Positions 44,815 to 51,857 of a DNA stretch of 64,000 bases are shown here, piece by piece. A model generated the notes under the pieces. That model was not told where the DNA came from, did not search any database, and worked only from the letters and a program-made list of their open reading frames with translations. Position 1 is the first letter of the stretch. The number at the start of each line of letters is the position of its first letter. Source of the stretch: Flavobacterium resistens (GTDB lineage Bacteria > Bacteroidota > Bacteroidia > Flavobacteriales > Flavobacteriaceae); contig NZ_FXTA01000002.1 in assembly GCF_900182645.1 (NCBI RefSeq), forward strand, positions 868,001 through 932,000. The letters are read 5' to 3'. A program made the translations under genes and the position numbers.

Positions 44815-45119
44815 TTTTTAGTAAAGAAGTTTTAGACTATTTTGATAATTTGGTTTTTACTCTTTTTGAAAAGGATTATTTTGGTTTTCCTGAATCAGCA
44901 GAGAAGTATGTTAATAATATTTCCGAGTTTATTTTTTTCAGTATTTTTACTTTTTCACATAGGAAGACTCCAAAACCTCTTAAATACTTAGGTTCAGAAT
45001 ATATTTTTTATAAACCCAACGCCAGAACAACTTGGTATGTGTTTTTTGAAAAAAGAAATCAAAATTATTTGATTACCGGAATTCTAAATAATTACAGCGA
45101 AGAAGCAAAAGAGTTATAA
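44802..45119 (+). CDS. RelE/ParE-type toxin-like protein
   Basis: 105 residues beginning at a TTG inside the end of the upstream gene (MEKIIFSKEVLDYFDNLVFTLFEKDYFGF). The layout (N-terminal helix pair, then KPLKYLGSEYIFYKPNARTTWYVFFEKRNQNYLITGILNN) matches a RelE/ParE fold: helices, then a beta-sheet ending in a conserved strand. Family knowledge: RelE cleaves mRNA in the ribosome, ParE targets gyrase; which applies here is unknown. Being translated through overlap with a small charged protein supports a toxin-antitoxin pair. Confidence 0.7.
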   Translation: MEKIIFSKEVLDYFDNLVFTLFEKDYFGFPESAEKYVNNISEFIFFSIFTFSHRKTPKPLKYLGSEYIFYKPNARTTWYVFFEKRNQNYLITGILNNYSEEAKEL

Positions 45120-45123
45120 AACA

Positions 45124-45159
45124 AAATCCTCATATACTTTGATAAGTTTATGAGGATTT
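45124..45159. terminator. Probable terminator after the toxin gene
   Basis: AAATCCTCATA / TATGAGGATTT stem with a 14-nt AT loop; T-rich flank is weak. Between convergent toxin and fabD genes. The following sequence (about 45180-45204) carries ACTGAGACTGCGACTG, a motif also seen at 53679. Confidence 0.6.
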
Positions 45160-45208
45160 GTATTTATACAGTAAATAATTGAAAACTGAGACTGCGACTG
45201 AAAACTAA

Positions 45209-46084
45209 TTAAGCATTAGCCGTAGCAGCTTCTTTGTCAATTTTATTAATTAAGCCTGTTAAAACTTTTCCTGGACCAACTTCAGTAAACAAAGTAGCGC
45301 CATCAGCGATCATTTGCTGTACAGATTGCGTCCATTTTACAGGAGCAGTTAATTGGATGATTAAGTTCTTTTTAATTTCATTAGCATCAGAAACCGCATT
45401 TGCAGTTACGTTTTGATACACTGGGCAAATAGGAGTTGAGAAAGTTGTAGCTTCAATTGCTGCAGCTAATTCTTCTCTTGCCGGTTCCATCATTGGAGAG
45501 TGAAATGCACCTCCAACAGGTAAAATTAAAGCACGTTTTGCTCCGGCAGCTTTCATTGCCTCACAAGCTTTTTCAACAGCTGAAGTTTCACCAGAAATAA
45601 CTAATTGTCCTGGGCAGTTGTAATTTGCTGCAACCACAACACCGTCGATAGAAGCACAAACTTCTTCTACAACATTATCAGCTAAACCTAAAACAGCAGC
45701 CATTGTAGATGGAGTGATTTCACATGCTTTTTGCATCGCCAAAGCACGCTGAGAAACTAATTTTAATCCATCTTCAAAAGATAAAGTTCCGTTAGCAACC
45801 AAAGCTGAAAATTCTCCTAAAGAATGTCCTGCAACCATTTCTGGCTTAAAATCTTCTCCTAAAGTTTTTGCTAAAATAACCGAGTGTAAAAATACAGCTG
45901 GCTGGGTAACTTTGGTTTCTTTTAGTTCTTCGGCAGTACCTTCAAACATAATATCTGTAATTCTAAAACCTAAAATTTCATTAGCTTTTTCGAATAATTC
46001 TTTGGCTAAAGCCGAGTTTTCATATAAGTCTTTGCCCATTCCTGTAAACTGTGCGCCCTGACCTGGAAATACGTATGCTTTCAT
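45209..46084 (-). CDS. fabD: Malonyl-CoA acyl carrier protein transacylase
   Basis: Loads malonyl groups onto acyl carrier protein for fatty-acid synthesis. 291 residues from the ATG at 46084 (MKAYVFPGQGAQFTGMGKDLY), chosen over an upstream ATG at 46132 because the protein family starts with this FPGQG motif. Nucleophile GHSLGEFSAL (Ser near residue 88), Arg in VSQRALAM, and the GGAFHSPMM segment with the catalytic His. Not near other fab genes here. The preceding gene (DUF983) ends 73 bp upstream on the same strand. Confidence 0.95.
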   Translation of the reverse strand: MKAYVFPGQGAQFTGMGKDLYENSALAKELFEKANEILGFRITDIMFEGTAEELKETKVTQPAVFLHSVILAKTLGEDFKPEMVAGHSLGEFSALVANGTLSFEDGLKLVSQRALAMQKACEITPSTMAAVLGLADNVVEEVCASIDGVVVAANYNCPGQLVISGETSAVEKACEAMKAAGAKRALILPVGGAFHSPMMEPAREELAAAIEATTFSTPICPVYQNVTANAVSDANEIKKNLIIQLTAPVKWTQSVQQMIADGATLFTEVGPGKVLTGLINKIDKEAATANA

Positions 46085-46156
46085 TTGTCTAATTTGTTTT
46101 TTTATTTTTTTGGAATTGAAAATTAGTTTCAATTGAAAGGCAAAAATAACACTTTT

Positions 46157-46519
46157 TTATTTCGTATAATCCTTAAACATGTAAATCCATGCTAACCTAG
46201 AAAATCTTAGATTAAAAGAAGTGAGCAAAGTAATCACAACAGCAATAATCGGAATGATTCTTAAATCGAAATTTTTCTCAAAGAAAAACTGTGCAATACA
46301 ATACGTTGCAATTCCCTGAGCGACTGTTAATCCGTAGTTTACGTACATAGCGCCAAAGAAATAACCAGGTTCTTTTTGGAACTTGTAATTACAATGACTG
46401 CAATATTCATTCATTTTTGGAAGACCAAAAGTCAAAAAAATACTTTTGTCTGTAAATACTTTTCCTTTGTGACAAATCGGACATTCGTTGCTTAAAATAT
46501 GAGTTAATGCATTTGACAT
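46157..46519 (-). CDS. DUF983 family membrane protein
   Basis: 120 residues. Zinc-ribbon-like pairs CPICHKGK and CSHCNYKF in the N-terminal half, then two membrane segments (MYVNYGLTVAQGIATYCIAQFF and IIPIIAVVITLLTSFNLRF). Family knowledge: conserved in many bacteria, role unknown to me. It is divergent from the AraC gene at 46615 with a 95-bp gap that contains no obvious operator. Confidence 0.85.
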   Translation of the reverse strand: MSNALTHILSNECPICHKGKVFTDKSIFLTFGLPKMNEYCSHCNYKFQKEPGYFFGAMYVNYGLTVAQGIATYCIAQFFFEKNFDLRIIPIIAVVITLLTSFNLRFSRLAWIYMFKDYTK

Positions 46520-46614
46520 GACTTTGATGTTTTTTATTTATACAAAGGTAATTCAGAGTTGCATAAAAGTCTTTTTAGTATCTTCGCTACTTATAGCACA
46601 ATAAAGACATTTTT

Positions 46615-47478
46615 ATGAAGAAATACCCCGTTTATAGTGTTCAGAATTTTAGCTGTAACGATATTCATCGTGATTTTTATGTGAATACTTTTAAAGAACA
46701 TTTAAAAAGTCACAGCTTTGTCGAAGAACCGCATCGTCATGATTCTTATTTAATGGTTTTTTTTACAAAAGGCTCAGGAAAACACGAAGTTGATTTTGAT
46801 CAATTCGAAATAAAAAGAGGCAGTTTGTTTGTGCTACAACCTGGACAAATGCATCATTGGAGTTTATCTGAAGATATTGAAGGCTTTGTAATTATCTTTT
46901 CGCAGGAATTATATAATTTATATTTCGGACAAAAAAACATCAATGATTATAATTTTTATCATTCGATTCATAACCGGCCGGAAATGGTTTTTGAAGAAAA
47001 AGAAATCCCGAAGATCCTTCCATGTTTTGATTTGCTGATTCAGGAAAACAATCAAAATAATAAATATCAACTCGATAAAATGCTGAATTTATTAGATTCC
47101 ATTCATATCGAAATTTCCAGAAAATACAGTGAAACCTATTCGCATCAAACGCATTCATACAACATTAAAATCAATAAGTTCGAATCGCTTTTAGAGGAAT
47201 ATTTCAGAACTGAAAAACTGCCCTCATTCTATGCGGAAAAACTAAATATCACACTAAAACATTTAAATAGAATCTGCAATGAAATCCTCCAAAAAACAGC
47301 CACAGAAGTGATCACGGACCGCGTAATCCTGGAAATAAAAAGAATGCTAATCGACAAACAATTAGCTGTAAACGAAGTAGCTTTCAAAGTTGGCTACGAA
47401 GATTATTCGTATTTCTCCAGATTCTTCAAAAAACAAACGGGAACATCACCAACAGAATTTCGAAATACAGTGCGATAA
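46615..47478 (+). CDS. AraC family transcriptional regulator
   Basis: 287 residues: N-terminal cupin sensor (EEPHRHDSYLMVFFTKGSGKHEVDFDQFEIKRGSLFVLQPGQMHHW) and C-terminal double HTH (KLNITLKHLNRICNEILQKTATEVITDRVILEIKRMLIDKQLAVNEVAFKVGYEDYSYFSRFFKKQTGTSPTEFR). The cupin has two His in the usual metal-binding positions. It is convergent with the YceI gene and close to the YceI/4Fe-4S/pirin group, so it may respond to a related signal, but its target is not shown. Confidence 0.9.
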   Translation: MKKYPVYSVQNFSCNDIHRDFYVNTFKEHLKSHSFVEEPHRHDSYLMVFFTKGSGKHEVDFDQFEIKRGSLFVLQPGQMHHWSLSEDIEGFVIIFSQELYNLYFGQKNINDYNFYHSIHNRPEMVFEEKEIPKILPCFDLLIQENNQNNKYQLDKMLNLLDSIHIEISRKYSETYSHQTHSYNIKINKFESLLEEYFRTEKLPSFYAEKLNITLKHLNRICNEILQKTATEVITDRVILEIKRMLIDKQLAVNEVAFKVGYEDYSYFSRFFKKQTGTSPTEFRNTVR

Positions 47479-47504
47479 TTAGTGTAATTCGTGGTAAACA
47501 AAAA

Positions 47505-47538
47505 AAGCCCGCACTTCCTAAAAAAAAGTACAGGCTTC
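47505..47538. terminator. Weak convergent terminator between AraC and YceI
   Basis: AAGCCCGCACTT and AAGTACAGGCTT can pair with two mismatches around an A-rich loop. Confidence 0.4.
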
Positions 47539-47571
47539 TTAACCAACCAAATTAAAACCTATTTTAAAGTA

Positions 47572-48105
47572 TTAAGCTTGTTTTACAAATTGTAATTCAA
47601 TGTTTAATTTTACTTCTTCTCCAACTAAAACACCTCCAGTTTCAAGAGCTGAGTTCCAGTTTAAACCCCAATCTTTACGATTGATTTTTCCTTCAATGCT
47701 TAAACCAACTTTTGTATTTCCCCAAGGATCAGTTAAGATTCCGCTATATTCTACTGGGAATTTTACTTCTTTTGAAATTCCTTTGATTGTTAAATCTCCA
47801 GTTAATTGATAGTCTCCAGCATCAATTTTTTTGAAAGATGAAGCTTTGAAAGTCAATTTCGGATTATTTTCAACATCAAAGAAATCAGCACTTCTTAAAT
47901 GTCCGTCTCTGTCTGCGTTTGCAGTGTCGATAGAAGCGATATCGCCAGAAAACTGGATATCTGCATTTTCGAAGTCATCTCCTTCTGTAGTAATTGTAGC
48001 GTCATAAGTTCCAAATTTACCTGAAACATTTGTAAACATCATGTGTTTAACTTTAAAACCAATTTCTGAATGTGTTGGGTCAATTGACCATTTTGTAGTT
48101 GCCAT
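47572..48105 (-). CDS. YceI family protein
   Basis: 177 residues covering one lipocalin-like YceI domain: WSIDPTHSEIGFKVKHMMFTNVSGKFGTYDATI at the N-terminus and KDWGLNWNSALETGGVLVGEEVKLNIELQF at the C-terminus. No signal peptide, so probably cytoplasmic, unlike the periplasmic E. coli form. Family knowledge: binds isoprenoid-like molecules; role is often stress related. The promoter has a shared palindrome with the pirin gene (see 48183-48198). Confidence 0.92.
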   Translation of the reverse strand: MATTKWSIDPTHSEIGFKVKHMMFTNVSGKFGTYDATITTEGDDFENADIQFSGDIASIDTANADRDGHLRSADFFDVENNPKLTFKASSFKKIDAGDYQLTGDLTIKGISKEVKFPVEYSGILTDPWGNTKVGLSIEGKINRKDWGLNWNSALETGGVLVGEEVKLNIELQFVKQA

Positions 48106-48152
48106 AATTTTATTTTTTAAATAATTAATTTATTTGTTTCATTTTGATAGGA

Positions 48153-48160
48153 CAAAGTTA
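48153..48160 (-). promoter_or_regulatory. -7 element of the YceI gene
   Basis: On the minus strand TAACTTTG, a TAnnTTTG match about 48 bp ahead of the ATG. No TTG at -33; a near-palindrome sits there instead. Confidence 0.6.
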
Positions 48161-48182
48161 CGGTGGTAGTAAGCGTAACGCA

Positions 48183-48198
48183 CTTAACCTAGATTAAG
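48183..48198 (-). promoter_or_regulatory. Candidate activator site for YceI
   Basis: CTTAACCTAGATTAAG, a 16-bp near-palindrome with 22 nt between it and the -7 element. The same site (CTTAATCTAGGTTAAG) with the same 22-nt gap occurs ahead of pirin. Confidence 0.55.
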
Positions 48199-48267
48199 AA
48201 ATAAAAAATGTGATAATTTTTTGATTATCACATTTTTAATATTGTCGCCCTGAGTGAAGTCGAAGGA

Positions 48268-48498
48268 TTATTTTTTATCATTCATATAAAAACTCAAAGC
48301 TCCCGAAGGACATTTATGAATTGTCTCTATAATTTTATCTGTAGTTGAAGCTTCAGGCAAAATCCAAGGTTTTTCTTTTGGATGAAAAACATCCGGATTA
48401 TTTTTTACACAATTGGCCGAATGTATGCATTTTCCTGATTGCCAAACAATCGTTACTTCGCCGTTTGTGTATTCTTTAGTTAGGTTATTTGGATTCAT
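48268..48498 (-). CDS. (4Fe-4S) mono-cluster protein (YjdI-like)
   Basis: 76 residues from the ATG at 48498 (MNPNNLTKEYTNGEVTIVWQSGKC); the frame continues upstream but the extra 18 residues look unrelated to the family. Cys-containing motifs GKCIHSANCVKNNPDVF and IHKCPSGALSF match the Fer4-type divergent iron-sulphur module. It lies between YceI and pirin on the same strand with gaps on both sides. Substrate or partner unknown. Confidence 0.8.
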   Translation of the reverse strand: MNPNNLTKEYTNGEVTIVWQSGKCIHSANCVKNNPDVFHPKEKPWILPEASTTDKIIETIHKCPSGALSFYMNDKK

Positions 48499-48669
48499 AA
48501 TTGAAGATTTTAAATAGTTCGTTTTAAGTAAATTAAGACCGATTTTCGTCAAATAAAATTACATTTTCTTTTTGAGTTTTGATGAAATTAGAATAAAAAA
48601 AGAAACGATAATAAGCTGAAAACCAACTTAAATATCGTTTCTGAAAAAAATATTAATTGTAATCTTGAA

Positions 48670-49386
48670 TTAGTAATTCATCGGAATATCCATCAATAAA
48701 AATTCAGCATCTGTATTTGCTTTAATAGTTAAAGCATCAACTCCTGAAATTCCAACCGCATCACGAGAGTTTAATTCCTGACCGTTGATGGTTATATTTC
48801 CTTTCAAAACGAAAGCGTAAACCCCGTTTCCTTCTTTTTTAATTTTGTATTCTGTTGCAATTCCAGCATCAAAATTCCCCATATTAAACCAAGCATCCTG
48901 GTGAATCCAAACTCCTTCATCATCAGCATTCGGAGATAAAATTTGAGACAGTTTATTATGTCTGTCAGCAACATTTAAAGTGATTTGTTGGTAACGTGGC
49001 GTAACATTTCTTTTGTTTGGAAATAACCAGATTTGCAACAATTTAGTCTGTTGATCAGCATTTGGATTAAACTCACTGTGTTGAACTCCTGTCCCTGCGC
49101 TCATCACCTGAATATCACCATTTTTGATGATTTCAGTATTTCCCATACTATCTTTATGTGCCAAATCACCTTCTAACGGAATCGTAATGATTTCCATATT
49201 ATCGTGCGGATGTGTTCCAAAACCCATTCCGCCCGCAATCGTATCATCGTTCAAAACACGAAGCGCTCCAAACTGAATTCTATCCGGATTATACCAGCTC
49301 GCAAAACTAAAGCTATGATAAGCGTTTAGCCAACCGTGATTTGCATTTCCTCTTGTGTCTGCTTTGTGCAATACTATATTTTCCAT
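48670..49386 (-). CDS. Pirin family protein
   Basis: 238 residues with the bicupin pirin pattern. Metal-binding motif GTHPHDNMEI with two His near residues 58-60 and VQHSEFN near residue 100, plus HSFSFASWYNPDRIQFGALRVLNDDTI at the N-terminus. Family knowledge: some members have quercetin dioxygenase activity, others act with redox or transcription factors. The promoter carries the same palindrome and spacing as YceI, so the two are likely co-regulated. Confidence 0.93.
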   Translation of the reverse strand: MENIVLHKADTRGNANHGWLNAYHSFSFASWYNPDRIQFGALRVLNDDTIAGGMGFGTHPHDNMEIITIPLEGDLAHKDSMGNTEIIKNGDIQVMSAGTGVQHSEFNPNADQQTKLLQIWLFPNKRNVTPRYQQITLNVADRHNKLSQILSPNADDEGVWIHQDAWFNMGNFDAGIATEYKIKKEGNGVYAFVLKGNITINGQELNSRDAVGISGVDALTIKANTDAEFLLMDIPMNY

Positions 49387-49415
49387 GATTTTGTCCTTTT
49401 GTTAATTTTATAGTA

Positions 49416-49423
49416 CAAAGATA
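49416..49423 (-). promoter_or_regulatory. -7 element of the pirin gene
   Basis: TATCTTTG on the minus strand, 29 bp ahead of the ATG; again no -33 TTG. Confidence 0.6.
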
Positions 49424-49445
49424 CGGTCAAGGTCGAGGAAAAGCA

Positions 49446-49461
49446 CTTAATCTAGGTTAAG
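49446..49461 (-). promoter_or_regulatory. Candidate activator site for pirin
   Basis: CTTAATCTAGGTTAAG, near-palindrome, 22 nt ahead of the -7 element; partner of the site at 48183-48198. Confidence 0.55.
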
Positions 49462-49536
49462 AAAGGTTCTGAGGTTCTAAGTGACTAAGATGCTAAGGTT
49501 TTTCTGGAGCAGAAATATAGTTTTCAAAAGACGTTT

Positions 49537-49606
49537 AGTCCCGCTATCCGTTTCAATCTTTTATGGTGAACCCCACCATAAAAGGATTTCCACTTCTATC
49601 GGGGCT
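49537..49606 (-). repeat. Structured intergenic repeat family I, copy D
   Basis: Minus strand: AGCCCCGATAGAAGTGG .. GAAACGGATAGCGGGACT. Outer arms CCCCG and CGGG pair directly; centre hairpin TTTTATGGTG / CACCATAAAA (49559-49568 and 49574-49583). Lies in the 416-bp gap between the hypothetical gene at 49803 and pirin. Confidence 0.75.
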
Positions 49607-49667
49607 ATACTAGAAGAATCTTTTTCATGAGTCGTTCTATATCTAGCTCAAAAAAGTAACCACATAG

Positions 49668-49773
49668 TTTGTCATTCCGAGGAACGAGGAATCTCCGTAA
49701 GTAGCTCCGCATAGTATGTCGTCAATCTTTGTAGAGTTTCTTAAGGAGATTCCTCGTTCCTCGGAATGACAAA
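49668..49773. repeat. 29-bp inverted-repeat element, copy 1
   Basis: Arms of 29 bp at 49668-49696 and 49745-49773 (core TCATTCCGAGGAACGAGGAA / complement) are perfect inverted repeats around 48 nt. The flank AAGTAACCACATAG ahead of the left arm is shared with copy 2 at 57343-57458. Confidence 0.75.
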
Positions 49774-49802
49774 TAATACGTGATAAAAAAGAAAGGAATA
49801 AA

Positions 49803-50162
49803 TTATTTAATCCTAATCAATTTCCCTTTTCCAGTTACTACATCAAGGTAATTAGAAACGGGACTTTGCTTGTCATGCATAAAAAAATCAATAGTATCTT
49901 TTGCAATTTGATCTTTCGGAATACTTATAATTAAATCTCGATTAATGAAATGATCCAATAATATTACATTGCCATAAGAAATTTTTCCTTTTGGCAAATA
50001 CTTGTTATCAAAAGCAAAAACGCTATCCTTAAAAGTAATTTTATCTTTTTGAATATAGGAATTTTCGTCTTCAATCAAATAATTGTAACGACCAGTAAGT
50101 TTGTCCGTTTTTTGGTTGAAGTTGATAAAAAACAAGGTTATTAATAAGGCAAAATATTTCAT
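49803..50162 (-). CDS. Hypothetical secreted protein
   Basis: 119 residues, not recognised. Signal-peptide-like N-terminus MKYFALLITLFFINFNQ, then a mostly beta, Lys- and Asp-rich chain (TGRYNYLIEDENSYIQKDKITFKDSVFAF) with no Cys. It begins 6 bp after the stop of the ScfR-type regulator gene, so it may be the distal gene of that transcript. The function is not predictable from sequence. Confidence 0.6.
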   Translation of the reverse strand: MKYFALLITLFFINFNQKTDKLTGRYNYLIEDENSYIQKDKITFKDSVFAFDNKYLPKGKISYGNVILLDHFINRDLIISIPKDQIAKDTIDFFMHDKQSPVSNYLDVVTGKGKLIRIK

Positions 50163-50168
50163 AATGGT

Positions 50169-51650
50169 TTAACTATATTGATTTATAAACTGCTGAACAA
50201 CTGCATCCGTATTTTCATGGCGTTTCTCTTTCTCCAAAACAGTCGGCGGAGCGCTTCTTTCCAAACAATCTTTTACTGAACAAGTCTCACAAGTTACACC
50301 AACAATTCGTTTCACCAAAGGTTTTCCGTCAATGAATTTGAATTTCTTTTTCATTGTCGGATTAATCAAGATTCCAACTGAAATACTGCGAATATAATTT
50401 TCTGCAAAAGGATCTTTTGTGGCCGATGAAAATACTAAATATTCGTTTCCGCTATTCGCATAACTAGATATTTGTGCGTCAAAAAAATGAGATTTATTTT
50501 GTTTGATGGCTTCGTCAATTGTTTTTACCGAAACCCATCTTCTGCAATAATGTTCGTTGGTTTCGTTGGCATGTGGTTCTTGTTGGTGCGTAATGTGCAA
50601 TTCTTTATTTATCTGATAAAAATCGGAACCTATTTTATGGGATAATCTTAAAAAGAATAAGTTTTTCAGCTGAAAATCTTTCGGTAATAAATTCGTTAAT
50701 CGCTGATAAAAAGATTCAGGTGAAACTTCAAAACTTTCTATTAAAGAAACAAATTCTTCCGGTTTCGGATTTTCATTTTCCAAAAAAGAATTGATTTTAT
50801 CTACAACCAATTTTCTTGGTAACAATAAAGCACCGGCAAAATAAGAAGCGTAAAAATTATTCAAAACCTGATCAAAATTTTCAAACTTAATCCAGCTGAA
50901 AGTGAGCAAACGATCGGAGATTTTTAAATAATTATAAGCAATTTCTTTAGCTAAAATAAAAGCTTTCTGCGGAGCGTCAAGTTCTGTAGAAAGCAATAAA
51001 GTTTTGCTTTTTGGAACATAAATCGAACGCAGATCGTCCAAGGCTTCTTGGTCTGCAAATGCAATTTCCTTTATAATGTATTCGTATTCTTCTTTTAAAA
51101 TTGCTTCTAATTCTTCTATGGTAATTTTTGAATCTAAATTAATCTGAAACGACTTTGAAAACGCAATTACTTTTTCTTCTAAATCTTCAAAGTAATTACT
51201 GTGCGCTTCCTGATACGAACGTAAAGCGGCTAAAAAGAAACTTTCACGGCTTAAATTGTAATGTTGCGCAATTTCGATAATAGTACTAATAAACGCATTG
51301 ACTTTGGCTGGAGCATTCGCAATAATATCAATTAAATCGGCTTCCTGAATTCCGAAAAGCTCTAGCGGAATCTCTTTTAAAATTCCGGATTTTAATATTT
51401 CACCAATCGGAGCGAGGTTGTTGTCGAGTTTTAAAGACACCATTTGGTCGTAAGTCACGTCCAAATGTTCGCAGAGCAATAAAATTTTATCTGTTTTTGG
51501 ATATTTTTTTCCCTTTTCAATCTCGTTTAAATACGATTTTGAAAGATTTGTCAATTTGGCTAAGCCAAAAAGCGACAGATTTTTTTGCGTTCTGACTTGC
51601 TTCAATTTTAGTCCGAAGATCAGCTTTATATAGTCTTTTTCGATATCCAT
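50169..51650 (-). CDS. ScfR/RamB-type XRE family regulator
   Basis: 493 residues. N-terminal HTH-XRE (FGLKLKQVRTQKNLSLFGLAKLTNLSKSYLNEIEKGKKYPK), a central segment resembling an ImmA/IrrE-type domain (AFILAKEIAYNYLKISDRLLTFSWIKFENFDQVLNNFYASYFAGALLLPR) without an obvious HExxH, and a C-terminal Cys cluster VGVTCETCSVKDCLERSAPP typical of short-chain fatty acid regulators (DUF2083). Family knowledge: RamB and its relatives control acetate and glyoxylate genes. It is divergent from aceB, so it is the likely regulator of the glyoxylate shunt. Confidence 0.88.
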   Translation of the reverse strand: MDIEKDYIKLIFGLKLKQVRTQKNLSLFGLAKLTNLSKSYLNEIEKGKKYPKTDKILLLCEHLDVTYDQMVSLKLDNNLAPIGEILKSGILKEIPLELFGIQEADLIDIIANAPAKVNAFISTIIEIAQHYNLSRESFFLAALRSYQEAHSNYFEDLEEKVIAFSKSFQINLDSKITIEELEAILKEEYEYIIKEIAFADQEALDDLRSIYVPKSKTLLLSTELDAPQKAFILAKEIAYNYLKISDRLLTFSWIKFENFDQVLNNFYASYFAGALLLPRKLVVDKINSFLENENPKPEEFVSLIESFEVSPESFYQRLTNLLPKDFQLKNLFFLRLSHKIGSDFYQINKELHITHQQEPHANETNEHYCRRWVSVKTIDEAIKQNKSHFFDAQISSYANSGNEYLVFSSATKDPFAENYIRSISVGILINPTMKKKFKFIDGKPLVKRIVGVTCETCSVKDCLERSAPPTVLEKEKRHENTDAVVQQFINQYS

Positions 51651-51704
51651 GAACCAAATATAACTATTATAAAAATAATCGCCAAAAAATTATTTTTAAT
51701 ATTT

Positions 51705-51718
51705 AGCGAACGTTCGCT
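51705..51718. promoter_or_regulatory. Candidate operator between the regulator and aceB
   Basis: AGCGAACGTTCGCT, a perfect 14-bp palindrome in the 207-bp divergent gap, 54 bp from the regulator ATG and 140 bp from the aceB ATG. A plausible site for an ScfR-type autoregulator. Confidence 0.5.
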
Positions 51719-51857
51719 TGTTTTGTAAAAAACTTTTTTATAATATTGTCATGTAGAAATTATTAAAAATCAAAACGTTACGATTTTGATATTCTGAAAT
51801 GAATAGACAATGATGCAACGATGAGATTTTCTTCTAATAAAAAATAAAACCACAGCT

